NCBI GenBank assembly: GCA_033030425.1
Contig: JAUFSD010000003.1
Location: forward strand, 2,356,001-2,420,000
Length of the DNA stretch: 64,000 nt
Source of the DNA: Verpa conica
Taxonomy: Eukaryota > Ascomycota > Pezizomycetes > Pezizales > Morchellaceae
Reading direction: 5' to 3'
Of the stretch, positions 11,781-23,948 are shown in pieces. The position numbers and the translations under genes were made by a program. The notes under the pieces are model-generated. The model ran no database searches and was not told the DNA's origin. It was given only the letters and a program-made list of their open reading frames with translations. How positions within the stretch are numbered: position 1 is the stretch's first letter; each line of letters starts with the position of its first letter.

Positions 11781-13463
11781 TCGTACTCAAGGCTAAAGAA
11801 TCATTCCCAAAAACACGTTCATATAACAGTCGAAACACCATAGACCTAGGCATCAAATTAACCAAGGGCCCAAACCTTACACCTCAATCAGCTTCTCCCA
11901 TCCGTATCAGTCACAGTAACCGTTGGGTCTTTAAGTCTCCACAAATAAGAAGAAAAGAAAAACACCTCCGGGAAAGTCATACATTCCTCTTTATATCGCC
12001 TTCAAGCTACCTATCTCAATAAGCTAAACACTGAAAGCTCTTATCAAGATCAAAACTTACAATATATAATATTCCTAGCTAGTGTGAGCTCAAACTTCCA
12101 GAAGACCTATATAGTAGCAGCTAGTATGAGCACCTCCTACTATACTAAGCTATACGCCAATTATCCCAAACGGAGTAAACAACTACGTAGACCTACACCA
12201 GAAATTTTTAAACAAAGGAGACGGACCACATAACATCAATCCCTTCAAGTCGAAAAGAGCCCCAGTGGATTCCAAAGCACAAGGAAGAAGATGAATAAAA
12301 TAAACATCAATGCAAGCATAGAAACCCTAAGATATCAACCCTAGAAGATGCGCCAACACAGGTGTCTAGCTACATACAATTCTATAGATCCAATATCAAG
12401 GGAGAAAACACGTAAGACTTCCAGAGAGAAAATCAAGCCATTTAGTCACTGCTATACCAATTACCAATTAAGAGGATTGGTTTATCTCCTAATGTGAGCA
12501 AGAAGTTGCACCCAATGAATCGGAAGCTACGCGTGGAGTGGGTTCTTTGTTATGAAGGGCCTCAATGTGGTATTTAAAATGAATTTCTCACCATGGGAGC
12601 TTTATCAAAAAATATAAGAGTGCTATTCTAGTGGAAAAAAGAAGACTTAAAGCAAGGTCTAAGAAATACAAAAGGTGGTCATTAAGGGGGTAAAGCAAAT
12701 TACAACGGTCGGAATAATACGAAGCAGGAGGAAACTGAAAAGACAGCCAGTCAAGAGAAATTCAAGTAGAATAATATCTTTATCCAACCCCAATCAGAAC
12801 CGGGGGGGACCTTTGCTGCTATACCCACACATAGATAGTCGCAAGCTAGGGGAGGTCTTCTATATAAGGGAGTCCTCGGCACAAGGACCCCAACACTTTT
12901 CAGATACATATGCATGAACGGTTAATTGAAGGAATAAATGGCTACATCTTCTTTTTCGTATTCCTACTATAGCCCAAGGACTTGTGCAATTAATGAAGAG
13001 GGGGAAAAACTCTCTTATACATAGGTTGTCACTCGATAAATGCGATGCGATAAACTCTTTCTTCTTATACACACACATAATGATTACTGTCTAGGCTCAT
13101 TCACATCCCCACTTATTGCAAGCACCGGAGGCAAGCTGTCATAAGGGCTGGGCACGAGACCAACTACCGTCCATATCTCAATTCACTTAAACCCGTTTTT
13201 AGTGTACCTAGAAAACTCTCGAAGTTCAACCCCTCATGCACAACGAAGCTAGCGCCGTTACCCCACAAAAATCGATATAAATAAGACATGATAGGCACCA
13301 AAACGATGAACACAGTTCACGACGATTTACCACTATGATGAATTGGTTTCATATCAAATCTATTTCTACCCAACAGAAACTGAACAACCATCTTTTTTTT
13401 TTATATTTGATCAAGAAACAAAAAAGGAAAGGAAATTTTCTATGACTAGCTATTCAAACACAT
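11781..13463. other. gene-free stretch between LINE and GUA1
   Basis: No ORF with protein-like composition. Holds repeat copy B (13091-13158) and the sequence downstream of GUA1. Confidence 0.5.
13091..13158 (+). repeat. dispersed repeat, copy B
   Basis: Second copy of the repeat at 1574-1642, same orientation, with scattered substitutions. Confidence 0.6.
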
Positions 13464-15547
13464 CTACTGAAACTCAATAGTTCCTGGTGGCTTCTGTGTG
13501 ACTATATCATAAAAAAATACAATTAGCACTCAGCTCACCTACTAGTAGAGAAAATAGAGAGGAGGGAACAACTTACCATCATAAAGAACCCTACAGACAC
13601 CATCAACCTCGTTCACGATTCTCCCTGCAACTCTCCTCAAGAACTTTCCATCGAAATCAAACCAGTCTGCGGTCATATAATCGGTAGTCTCGACAGCCCT
13701 CAACGCAATAACTTGATCATGCACTCTCTTGTCTCCCATGACACCGACCGCCCTAACAGGCAGTAACGCAGCGTATGCTTGCGAGATCTGTCGGTACAAG
13801 CCAGCAGCTTTGATCTCTTCAATGAAAATATGGTCTGCCTTCCTTGCAATCGCAACCTGCTCTGGTGTGACCTCTCCGAGAATACGGATAGCTATACCGG
13901 GGCCAGGGAAGGGGTGACGCCAGACAAGGTCCTCTGGGATTCCAAGGTTTGTCCCGAGAATACGGACCTCGTCTTTGAAGAGTTCGCGGAGCGGTTCAAT
14001 GAGCTTGAGCTTCATGTTTTCGAGGAGACCTCCAACATTCTGTAGCCCATTCTTAGCTCCTTTTCCCACAAATCTTTTAAATTGGGGGCGGGGATTTCTT
14101 ACGTGGTGGGTCTTGATAGTAGCACTAGGTCCCTTAAAAGAGATGCTCTCAATAACATCCGGATACAGAGTTCCCTGCAACAAGAAATCCACTGCTCCAC
14201 CACTCTCCTTAACCACCCTCTCAGCCTCTCTTTGGAAAACTTCAATAAAGGTATTTCCAATAATCTTCCTCTTAACCTCGGGGTCGATAACACCCTTCAA
14301 TTTCCCTAGGAACTCCTCACTCGCATCAACAACCGTTAGGTTGATATCCAATCCCTTCGTCAAGGTCTCATGGACAATCTTGCACTCATTCAACCTCATG
14401 ACACCGTTATCGACAAGGATAGCATGGAATCGATTCCCAATAGCGGCATTCATAAGTTTAGCAGCAACCGTGGAATCGACACCACCAGAAACAGCACCAA
14501 TTACCTGACCGGTCGGTCCAACAACAGCTCTGATTCTCTCAATCTCAGTATCGACAAACTTCTCCATGGTCCAGTTCCGACGGCACTGGCAAAGCTTGAC
14601 GGCAAAATTCTCAATAATAGCCTTACCCTTTGCGGTATGAGTTACCTCGGGGTGGAACTGAATACCATACAGCTTCTTCTCCTTGTGCGCAATACCGGCA
14701 AATGGAGCATTGCTGGTAGTAGCGATGGTCAAGAAATCTGGAGGGAGACGGGCAAGCTTATCACCATGCGACATCCAGACTTCAAGCTCGGTGTCGAGCC
14801 CAGAAAAGAGGGCGTCGATGTGAGGGGAGGCAGAAGTATGGCGATTGACGCTCAGGACGGCGTGTCCGTATTCTTTGCGTTCACCAGCGGAAACATGTTT
14901 ACCATGGTTCCATGCGATTTCTTGGAGACCGTAGCAAACCCCAAGAACAGGAACCTAGGGTTCTGATATTAGCACCTTATCTACTAGTAGAGAAAAATAA
15001 ACCATACATCCAACTCGAAAACAGCAGGATCAACATGTGGTGCATCCGTATCGTAAACAGAGTACGGTCCCCCAGAGAGGATAACACCCTTCGGCTTCCA
15101 CGACAGCTCAGAAATCTTCTGAGTGCATGGGAGCATCTCGGCGTAGACATTGAGTTCGCGGAGACGACGAGTAATCAAGTGAGAGTATTGAGAGCTAGTT
15201 TCCCATCATTAGCTCTTGAAGAGGAAAAAACCCTTTTAAAATAAAAGCACAGTAGGATAAAACAAACCCAAAATCGAGAACCTAAAAAACCAACACAATA
15301 CCAGGAAGAGAAAAAAAACACATGGCAAAATGTAAGTGTGTAGTTCCAACTTTTTTTTATTTTTTTACGACCACGAATGTTCACGTAGCGGCTGGACTGG
15401 AAGGTTATATACCAGGACGGTATCGAACAATTCGGCGACCTGCGATAGATACCGTTAGATAAGGGCTACCCAAACAAAGACCCGCTCCCACTTCAAATAA
15501 CTCACCACTTCGGGCCCAGATCCAACGTTTTCAACTTTTTCAGACAT
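13464..15547 (-). CDS. GUA1: GMP synthase (glutamine-hydrolysing)
   Basis: Converts XMP to GMP using ATP and glutamine in the cytosol. Six exons give 561 residues: 15506-15547, 15413-15439, 15268-15281, 15008-15194, 13577-14954 and 13464-13501; total length divides by three and every junction is in phase. The class-I glutaminase domain carries GGPYSVYD, the nucleophile Cys97 in [11 protein letters not shown] and the His in [10 protein letters not shown]. The ATP-pyrophosphatase P-loop is [14 protein letters not shown]. The end reads KPPGTIEFQ, as in other fungal GMP synthases. Exon 3 is only 14 nt and supplies the conserved VLDFG, while exon 2 is 27 nt. Introns 4 and 5 share a 16-nt block. 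RIB1 lies about 0.8 kb upstream on the same strand and uses GTP, the downstream product of GMP. Confidence 0.96.
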
Positions 15548-16323
15548 CTTTGAGATAAGGTAATCGGTGGAGGGTTCTCACGGACAAACTGAGGGAACAA
15601 GAGTTTGTCGAGAAGAGAAAAGAAGTGGGGGGTGGTGGGGCAATAAAAAGAGCGAGGAGGGGTTCAAACTTTTTTTCTTTTACTGCTTAGTGCGGCTCTG
15701 CTGCTCCCATCCCAATCACCGTTGATCTGTTGGTTACAGTTGCAGGTGCGACATCCCATAAAAAGAGTAAGACAAATTACCAACAGTCAACATCAATGTT
15801 TGCTCAGTTTATCCAGAGTATAGAAATTCGTTCGTCTAAAATTCCCTTTTCTTAACACCTCCCCTTTCCCTAACCATATTTAATCCATGAATATAAAATA
15901 ATAAGGGAGTGGGGGAACACCAAAAAAAGCACCATATCAACGCCCAATTACAAAAAAAAACTCTTTTCCAACAAAAGGAAAACAAACCGAAAACCATGTA
16001 CCACACCTATCCATCCACAAGAGACACCATCATTTACAACAAGTATAGCGAAACAAAAAGGAAGAAACGCCTACCCATCGCTACTGACTCTAATGCCATC
16101 CAGAGTTCTAATTGCAGCCAGCAATGAACAAACGGAGGGACTGCCCAGGATATATGCCCCCAAAATAATATAAGACTAAAAAAAACCTAAGTAAAAAAAG
16201 AGAAGAAATGTATATCATCTATCACATATCGACTAGCACAATCACTCAGCAGGCATAGACAACAAGTGACCCATCTGTGTAATCTGTTCACCCCCACAAT
16301 TAGCACACACTCCCTTTCGTCTC
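15548..16323. other. GUA1 upstream region / RIB1 downstream region
   Basis: About 0.8 kb without a gene, containing A-rich tracts and short pyrimidine runs. It should hold the GUA1 promoter and the RIB1 3' untranslated region; no specific factor site is claimed. Confidence 0.5.
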
Positions 16324-17601
16324 CTAGGGGTAAAATACCTTAGTTCTCAGATACTCTCCCACCTCTTTCCCTGTAACACCCCCCTTCATGTTCTTCCAAG
16401 CCAGTGGAATCATCGGCACTCTCTCCACAACCTTACACTCCTTCCCCGGACCCTCAACTGCGGCAATCTTATCCGGATTGTTTGTGAGCAACCTAATATC
16501 TGCCAGTCCCAAATCCTTCAAGATTGCCGTCGCCAATCCATAACTCCTAGCATCTGCAGGATGCCGTAAGATAAGATTCGCCTGCACCGTGTCATTACCA
16601 AGATCCTGGAGATTATATGCCTTTAGCTTCTCTCCAAGCCCAATACCACGCCCTTCCTGCCTCAAATATACAACCACTCCCCCACTCGGATCTAGCGCCA
16701 TAAGACGTGCAGCTTCATCCAATTGCTCCCCGCAATCACATCTTGCCGACCATGCAGTCTCACCGGTGTAGCACTCTGAGTGTATCCTTACGAGTGGAGC
16801 ATTCGCTTTCCTCGCCGCGCTGATCTGAGGAATAGCCGTGTGTCCGAAGGGAGAATTGGAAGCGGCGCTGGCAGGCCGCGAGTTGTCTCTTGAGCTAGCG
16901 GGGGAGTCATCGAATTTACTGGATGTACGACCAGGGTAGAGGCGGCCAGTATAAGCACCGCGGATCATACGATCCATTTCCGTTTCCCCCTCCCGGGGAG
17001 CATCGAGGGAGGTTGAACGGATTGTGTTGCCAAAGACGATGGCGAGGTGTTCTTTGTTGTCAATATTATTTTGATATAGATGGAGGAAGATCTCGGTGCC
17101 AGTTGTACTGTTTTTTGTTTTTTTAGTGTAAGCCATAGGAGCCACCACCACCACCACCACCACTTTTTTTAAAGAGGATATAGAGGGAAGATAGAAAGCA
17201 TACGTTGGAATTCTAGCACGAACAACACAGTTCACTTCCGGTAGCTCTTTCAGTAGCTTTGGCTGCCTCCCAGTGCCACTTTCCACTGGGATCCCAGCAA
17301 GCGATGCACCCAGTACCGGAGTCCCCGGTGTAGTTGCTGGCGGTGTGAACGCAGGCGACAAATGTGAAGGCGGAACTGACCCTGACCCGACCTCTTCGCC
17401 GAGTGCCAATGATCTCATTGACTCTGATCGTGACATTGGCTGCGAGGCCAAGGGCGATAAGGTTGGCGATGCATGGGCGGGCGGTTGCATGTGGCTCAAT
17501 GACGAGAAGTAGCCATGCTGCTGCTCAGGCTGTGGCGAGTAAATTGATGGCAGAGGAGGCGAGTCGAGGGTAGTAGAGCTAGTAGAATCTTGTTGGGACA
17601 T
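16324..17601 (-). CDS. RIB1: GTP cyclohydrolase II (riboflavin synthesis, first step)
   Basis: Opens the imidazole ring of GTP, releasing formate and pyrophosphate. The zinc cysteines are in [18 protein letters not shown] and the catalytic loop in [20 protein letters not shown], followed by [16 protein letters not shown] and LLTNNPDKI. Two exons (17204-17601 and 16324-17107) give 393 residues. The 96-nt intron (17108-17203) has no stop and a length divisible by three, so the unspliced frame stays open and would insert a run of Val from a GTG microsatellite; removing it restores [17 protein letters not shown] chose the ATG at 17601 (MSQQDST); an in-frame ATG lies at 17721. The first 120 residues are a Ser/Pro-rich extension, and a second low-complexity insert ([20 protein letters not shown]) precedes the zinc site. 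Confidence 0.95.
   Translation of the reverse strand: MSQQDSTSSTTLDSPPLPSIYSPQPEQQHGYFSSLSHMQPPAHASPTLSPLASQPMSRSESMRSLALGEEVGSGSVPPSHLSPAFTPPATTPGTPVLGASLAGIPVESGTGRQPKLLKELPEVNCVVRARIPTYAFYLPSISSLKKVVVVVVVAPMAYTKKTKNSTTGTEIFLHLYQNNIDNKEHLAIVFGNTIRSTSLDAPREGETEMDRMIRGAYTGRLYPGRTSSKFDDSPASSRDNSRPASAASNSPFGHTAIPQISAARKANAPLVRIHSECYTGETAWSARCDCGEQLDEAARLMALDPSGGVVVYLRQEGRGIGLGEKLKAYNLQDLGNDTVQANLILRHPADARSYGLATAILKDLGLADIRLLTNNPDKIAAVEGPGKECKVVERVPMIPLAWKNMKGGVTGKEVGEYLRTKVFYP
17142..17163. repeat. CCA/TGG microsatellite inside the RIB1 intron
   Basis: About seven CCA units on the plus strand; on the RIB1 sense strand they read GTG and would code poly-Val if the intron were retained. Confidence 0.85.
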
Positions 17602-19286
17602 TTTGTATTCTCGAGGGTTGTCGGGCTGTCGGGCTGGATAATGCGGGGGAGAGGACAGAATTCTAATTGTTTTTGCGGGGATGGGGACTGTGGGGGGACT
17701 GATTGTTTGACTAAGACACAATTACCTCTCAACCCTTCCGAATAGTAGTAGCGGTGGTAGTAGTAGTGGTAGCAGCAGCAGCAGCAGTAGCAGTAGCAGT
17801 AGCAGTAGTAGACAGCCAGAAAGAACTATCCGTAAATAAAGAGAAGATGGGACGAAATAACACTCGGGAGCTTTACAGACTATACAGGGACGGTAGAGTA
17901 ATCGGATGTCAGCACAAGTTTGCGCATTACATTATGTAGCAGAGACCTCGGGCTAATGAGTAAGCAACGGGGGAGAAGGGGACAGAAAACCCTCCCAGTA
18001 GAATTCTCCGATTGGGCAGGAATGGTGGGAGTGGGGGCCTCGGCTGGTGTTACTGGGCTTCCGGAAGGGCCGGGAGGGGCCAAAGTCCGAGGGGGGTGAG
18101 ACAGCAGAGGGCGTCAACTAGACCAGTCGAGCACATATAGTACTCGAAAGGCCATCTTGTACATATCTACATCTTGTACTTGGTGATAGAGCCAGGGAAA
18201 TGGTCTAACCCGACAAGCCAAAAACACGCGAATCGTGGTATCCTGCTGTACCCCATACTCTACTCTACTCTACTCGTATCTACATGTACTCTAGCCACCT
18301 ATCATTAACATCATGGCTGACATGTGACTACATTCAGTGCCGGTCACTCGGCATCATCCCCTTTATTCCCCTCCCGGGAACATCGCCCCCCTTTAAGTGT
18401 CCATATTCCACCCCCACCCACAGTCGTGCTATCACATGATAGGATCATTCAACCTAGATTCTTGCCAGTTACTAGCTCGGGTATACAGCACAAGCCATCA
18501 CTCGCCCTTCTCCCCTCCCCGTAACCATCACAAGTCCTCACTCACCTTCATACCTCCAAAAACATAGACCCCTATAACACAACAGTTAATGTATCTTTCT
18601 TATGCCTAGAAATTACTTATATGCTATACAAAAACCATCACTTCAAACCTGAATTATTTAGCGCTTTAAGCAGAATAGATAATTATGACCATCAAAACTG
18701 CCTCCCCAAAAAATCTTTATTTATTTGCCTTTAGGGCTAATAATACAGCAATCCACCGCCCCCTCCTCACTCCCCCACATCAAACCCCAAACACAACCAT
18801 ACCACTACTGCAAAAAAAAAATGGTCGTCCAAAATATAGATCACTACCATATACCATGGTCTCAAAATCACACCCAGCCAACCCTTCGTTGACCTCTGCC
18901 ATATATGTAGTATCCCCGTTGCCAGTCTTCCTCCCCTTTATATAACCAAGACGAAGATAAGCAATTGAAAAGGAAACCGCTAAAAATAACACGACCAAGA
19001 AGCGAAGATTACCTCCCACAAATCAGAAGGAAATCTTGTCAGTATATAGGTTCAACCACAGAAAGGGGAAAGAATAGACAAAGAATAGAAATAAAAACCA
19101 AGCACCAAGCAAGGGCGGCAATAAGAATACGAAAGAAGAGAAGTCATGATAATAATAATGAACAAAACGAAAAGAAACTACAAAGTCACCCCCCCCCCCG
19201 AACTACATGTAGAAAAATCCTACCCAATTTCAGTCCATCCATCAAAACTCATACTCACTGCCTCCCAAAAAATACCCCTCCCACAA
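17602..19286. other. RIB1 promoter side and intergenic region
   Basis: Contains a trinucleotide microsatellite (17744-17811), a CTCTA pentamer array (about 18257-18275) and a TACATGTA octamer (18281-18288). No ORF with protein character. The right part is C-rich and downstream of the HMG-box gene. Confidence 0.5.
17744..17811. repeat. GTA/GCA trinucleotide microsatellite upstream of RIB1
   Basis: About 68 bp of interrupted TAG/GTA, GGT and GCA triplets, 143 bp upstream of the chosen RIB1 start codon and so probably inside its promoter or leader. Confidence 0.8.
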
Positions 19287-21752
19287 TCACCCACCAAACC
19301 CTCTCAAACTTCTCACAATTTCTCCTACCTCGAATCCCAATCGTCTGATGATCTTTTCATCCCATTCCTTTCTCCCACCTCCACTCCCACTTTCTTCTTT
19401 TCTCACAAATATAACCCGCCCCCCGTCTTTCATCTCCACGGGATCATCACCTCGAATCCCCCCCTCCGGCACAGTGTTAACGTAGATAGTCATATCCACG
19501 CCTACGCATCCCCTCCAAACCGTTGCGCACCACTGCCAATGCTGGATAGGTGTCAACCCATCTGCCGACAACCTCGCTGCGGCAACGTCACTGCGGGACA
19601 CCATATACCGATTCACCAATACCACACTCGGTACGCCAGCAGCCCCAGAGTCCTCCCCAAAAGTCATGTTCACAGAGGAATTGCCATCTGTTCCTGGTGG
19701 GGGGAGTACAGTCTTTCTAATATCGATGCATCGACGCCGCCATGACGCAACATGGGAAAGGTATTTAGCAGCATCTGAGTCATCGTCATATCGATCCTTA
19801 TCTTTACTGCCACTCACAGGGACAAGGGAATTAGAGCTAGTTGAGTCGAGGCCAGTGGGGATGAGGAGCCCTTCTATGTCAGCTTCTTCTACTGCCATTA
19901 CTGTGGGCGCAAATATATCTGGTTCATCAATAACCTGTAGGGGCTCTGATTTCCGTATATCCTTGGCAAGTGCATGGAAGAGCTCTGTTACGGTTTCGAT
20001 ATCTTCTCCTTCAACTGCGACTATAGGCATACGACGGAACCCAGGGCCGGAGATTGCTGAGAGGGGTTTACAGATCTTGCTGAATGCATGGATCTTCTCA
20101 AGAACGTGGACAGGCTTGATCACGTATGCGTCTGATAGCTGATTTGCGAAATTTGACAGTGGGTGGTGGTGCGGGCCGGTAGTCAGATTACCCTCGTGGT
20201 CCAGGGTTGCTGTCGGTGACTCGCTCTCAAAGCCGCTCTGGCGGAGGAACGGGTCAATGTTAGGGTCATGAGAGGGCTGTGTTAGGTGAGTGTAGAAACC
20301 ATGTTGAAGTGGGGTGGTTGCGATTATGCCAGGCATTGGGGAGCCTTCGTTCAATTTCCGCTTCTTCAATGGTGTCTGAAGTTCTGGCACACCAGAATTT
20401 GACTCATCTTCATTTTGGAGATGTCCTAACTGAAGAAGTGCTTCTACACCAGCCTGGTCGACGATACCTACCCCACTAGTTGAGCCTGCCCCTGGGCTAG
20501 TCTGAGAGACTGTGTCTTCTGAATTACCTGTCCGCCTCTTTTTAGTCGGTGGGGGTGCAGCCGAAGGTGGCCTAGAAATATGCGGTGGTGGGGGCAATCG
20601 AGGAGTCTTTGGGATAGCAGAGGAGGGGGTAGCAGGTGTCTGCGGTGTAGAAAGTGTGCCTGTACGGCCGCCACAAGTCGAGCAAACTGTAGTTTCAATC
20701 GATGGTGATAACGCACCGCTCGCACCAGCTGAGAAAGCAGCAGCAGCAGCAGCAGCGTTCTTCTTACCATTTCTCCGCGGTTGATACCGATACTCCGGAT
20801 ACCGAGCAAGGTGTTGCTTTTTTTCCTCCTATGTGTGGGCGCGCCAGAAGTTGTCAGCGCCAAGAATTTTATATTTATATCTTAAATGCCCGCGGTTTAT
20901 AGCAGGTGGGTAGTAAGTGTTCAAACAAACATCCGCGTGCTTCTGCCATATGTTCTTAGTCTCCTGTGGGCTCTCCCGCCACATTTCCCCAATTATCTTT
21001 GATATCTCCGGGTTCGGTTTTCCGGGGTGTTGAGCAACGACCGCAGCTTGGTTATGTTGCCTGAAAAGGATGAAAGCTTTGAGATTGCAAGTTAGCTTCA
21101 ATACATGACTTATAAACCCTGTGATCACCCTTCTCAAAAAACTAATAAAGGCGGACAAAGAAACAATGCTATCTTTATAAGATAAAAACAATACTCAATA
21201 GGTTGAAAGTGTCTCACCATTTCGTGGTCTAGGTATCCGAGCTGGCTGCTGACATAGGCAAATACTCATACTAGGTATGGGAACAGATGATAGTGTTAGG
21301 TCTGGAGAACCAGGCGTCAATGACGCCTCGTTCTCCAAATCTGGGGTTGATGAAGGTATGACGATGGGTGCTGCCTGCGGAATGGCTACAGGCTGCTGGG
21401 GCAAGTTCTGAGCGGCAATAGACGGAGGAGAATTTGAAGCTATAGTGACCTGATGCGGTAGCTGCGATGTACCATCCTGATGGTGATACTGCTGCTGCTG
21501 CTGCTGGTCTTGATGATGCCTCTCTTCTGCAGCATCGGCCTCCTCCAACGCCGCAGCAGCCCTTGCCTGATGAGCAGCAGCATGCTGTTGGGCAACCAAG
21601 GTATTCACGTCGAGCTGGACAGGAGCAGAAGAAGTATCTTTTGCCACGAGCGAGATGTCAGCTCCATCACCTGGGGGATCCTCCCCTTCTTCTAGTAGGC
21701 TTCGCAGAACTCCAGCTTCTGCTTCCGCAGCTGTGGTAGCTGGCTCTGCCAT
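19287..21752 (-). CDS. HMG-box (MATA_HMG-like) transcription regulator
   Basis: Three exons (21218-21752, 20931-21076, 19287-20828) join in phase to 740 residues. The first 170 residues are Ala/Gln-rich with a poly-Gln run. The HMG box spans about residues 174-245 and is split across all three exons: RIPRPRN, then AFILFRQHNQAAVVAQHPGK, NPEISKIIGEMWRESPQETK, and HLARYPEYRYQPRRNGKKN. This is the single, sequence-specific type of box found in fungal mating and sexual-development regulators. A poly-Ala run, a CSTCGG motif and a Pro-rich linker with a KKRR basic cluster follow. The C-terminal part has its own conserved-looking segment (LTPIQHWQWCATVWRGCVG), suggesting a fungal-specific accessory domain. 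Mating-locus neighbours (SLA2, APN2) are absent, so this is more likely a developmental regulator than the idiomorph. Confidence 0.85.
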
Positions 21753-22792
21753 TTTAGTAGAAATCCAATATCGTTCTCACTATCTGGAGGAAGCCACCAA
21801 AACCGTTCTTGTGTGTAATTGTAAAGATTGACTGGAAAGGAAAAGGCGTTCCCTCTTTAATTCCGCCCAGCGAAAAAGAAAAAAGGCCCTATTCGTTCCA
21901 AACTGCGCCGTTTGAGGTAAAAAATCACGAGTCGGTTGAATCTTTTTTTATGTTCTTCCCTTCCCTTTGTCAGAACACCCTAGCTTCGTTTCGTCTTGGG
22001 TGAGCTTCCCAGGGTCAGGTTTTAATTAATATTGCACTTGCTTTCTCTCCGACACGATGGGAAAGAGCTTTCTCTGTATCTGTCTCTCGCTTCCTCTCTC
22101 TGGCGCGCGGATGGATGGTACCGCGGGAGTCGCGCGGCCCGCGTCGACGAAGCAACAACGATACCGGATCGCTGGCAAAGACCGATAAAGGCAAAGCGGG
22201 CACGGCAAGCAGGGTGTCGAGGAGGAGGGGCCAGACGAGAATAATGGCCGTGTGTTCGCTGAATCGACTTGTTCTGCAGCTTCCTTGAATTGTTGCCAGG
22301 AATGAGGAAGGATCGTAAAGAATGAATTGTTGCGTCCCAATTGTTCGAACCTCTGGCGATAAAAAAATATCTTGGCACACTAACCTATACTAGATCCACG
22401 GAGGAAAGTGTCACAGCAGAATATGAAATACGTAAAGTCTTGACAAGTTGGTAATGAAGATGAGACTCAAGGAGTTTCAGACGGCAATTCCGAAGCAGGG
22501 GGAATTACCTTCGAGGCTGTATCTTCACGGATTATTGTTATTATATTGGCATGCTGGCATTCTCCGCTTACGAGCAACCGCTGCCATCACTACTACCCCA
22601 AGAGCCAAAGTATGACAAAAAATTATATCTTATTATGCTACAATTTCGTTTATACCCCAATACAAAGCACCATTAATGATAATAAAACCAATCCATAACG
22701 CCAAAACAAAATGATATGCAAGAAAAGAGAAAATGTCTAGCATTACTGCTTATTAATTCAACTCTTATCGTCTCATCTCCTCGGAAAACCAT
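21753..22792. other. HMG gene upstream region
   Basis: Several overlapping minus-strand frames are open at 22015-22380, in a GC- and CT-rich stretch; none has family motifs, so I treat the region as promoter or leader. Confidence 0.5.
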
Positions 22793-23948
22793 TCACAAGA
22801 GGTACTGCACGACTGCCTGGGCTAATTTCCTGTGAGCACGTGACCCAAGATGAATATCGTCCCTATAATTTACGTTGGTTAGTTATTAGATTCAGTTTTC
22901 ATTCGGCAAATAATAGAGCCTTACCACATAAGATATTCATCAGGTCGTTCACAGATATCCTTCGAACTCTTTGCACAACCTTCTTTGACTTCATACCACC
23001 CATCCTTCGACTCATTCCGAATAGCATCAATGAACCATTTGTTCATGTCCCAAAGCATGATCTTTCCCTTCCTCCAGCTTTTCACTCTCAATTCAAGCCC
23101 ATGGTTCCATTTCCTTGTCAGAAAAACTGCATTCTTCAATTGCTCTTGCTTAATATCCTTCATCTGCCTAAACCTTTTCCAGCCCGGAAGCATAGTCCTG
23201 TAGAAATCAACGAACATGGTAAGCCCTAAACCTAAAGGAAAGCTTGGTATAAAAAAAATAGCTAGTGGATAGGGGTACTAACACATCAAGAACATAGGGT
23301 ACTAAAACCTGGATTGGGTCTGGCCAATTCGCATCCATCACACCTAATTGCTCAAACATCGAATCCAGACTTGCATCCACCGCTGCAGCTCCATCAGACC
23401 TACTATAACTCGAATATTTCCACACATCATTAACGCCAAAAAAAACCGAAAACAAGCTCGACCTTTCCTGACTCTTTCCAGCAATCCTTGCTTTTTTCTC
23501 AGACTCTATCCATGTCGCCACTTGTGCCCGTAGATCCGGCACGGTCGAACTTTGGTTGAATATCAAGTTGTCCACTGCTGCCCCATACACCCCCTTTTCT
23601 ATCCGAGATATTTCGTGGCTGTGTGCCGGTGCAAATGAATCGCAGTTGGCATGTATATGAGAGCAAAGGAGCTCAGTCCACACATGGCCAGGTGATGAGG
23701 TCTTGCTCCGCTTCTGGAGGGATTCTGCTGGTTGGATTCCACTCCATTCATCACCGAAGATGACAACACGTGAGGGTAGAAGGCCAAAGACTAGAAAACG
23801 TTCTTAGTAACTGAAGCCGGTAGACACTTCCTTTAAGCGAAAGCTTACCTTTTCGATACCGGATCTTGAGCGCCTGGTGAAAACATAGCACACCAATAAA
23901 TAAGATTGAAGCAACGAGCAAAGTAATCAAGCGAGCTCTAAACCTCAT
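22793..23948 (-). CDS. membrane-anchored SGNH/GDSL-hydrolase-like protein
   Basis: Four exons (23849-23948, 23283-23790, 22925-23197, 22793-22862) join in phase to 316 residues. The N-terminus is a signal anchor: basic start, then a hydrophobic span at about residues 7-23, then a basic stop (KIRYRK). SGNH blocks are visible: block I VVIFGDEWSG (residues 42-51), block III FFGVNDVW, and block V DDIHLGSRAH with the Asp-x-x-His pair. The last block comes from the small 70-nt final exon. The usual nucleophile in block I (Gly-Asp-Ser) is Gly-Asp-Glu here; the nearest Ser is Ser50. The protein may use a shifted serine or be inactive. The rest is soluble and probably faces the secretory lumen or cell wall. 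Substrate unknown; likely an esterase of carbohydrates or lipids. Confidence 0.85.

Noticed and set aside
19287..21752. HMG-box gene as the mating-type (MAT1-2) locus
   Set aside because: The usual flanking genes SLA2 and APN2 are absent, and the protein is much longer than typical MAT1-2-1 with an extra conserved C-terminal part.
22015..22380. Three overlapping minus-strand ORFs upstream of the HMG gene
   Set aside because: All three frames being open points to composition (GC/CT-rich promoter or leader) rather than coding; no family motif in any.
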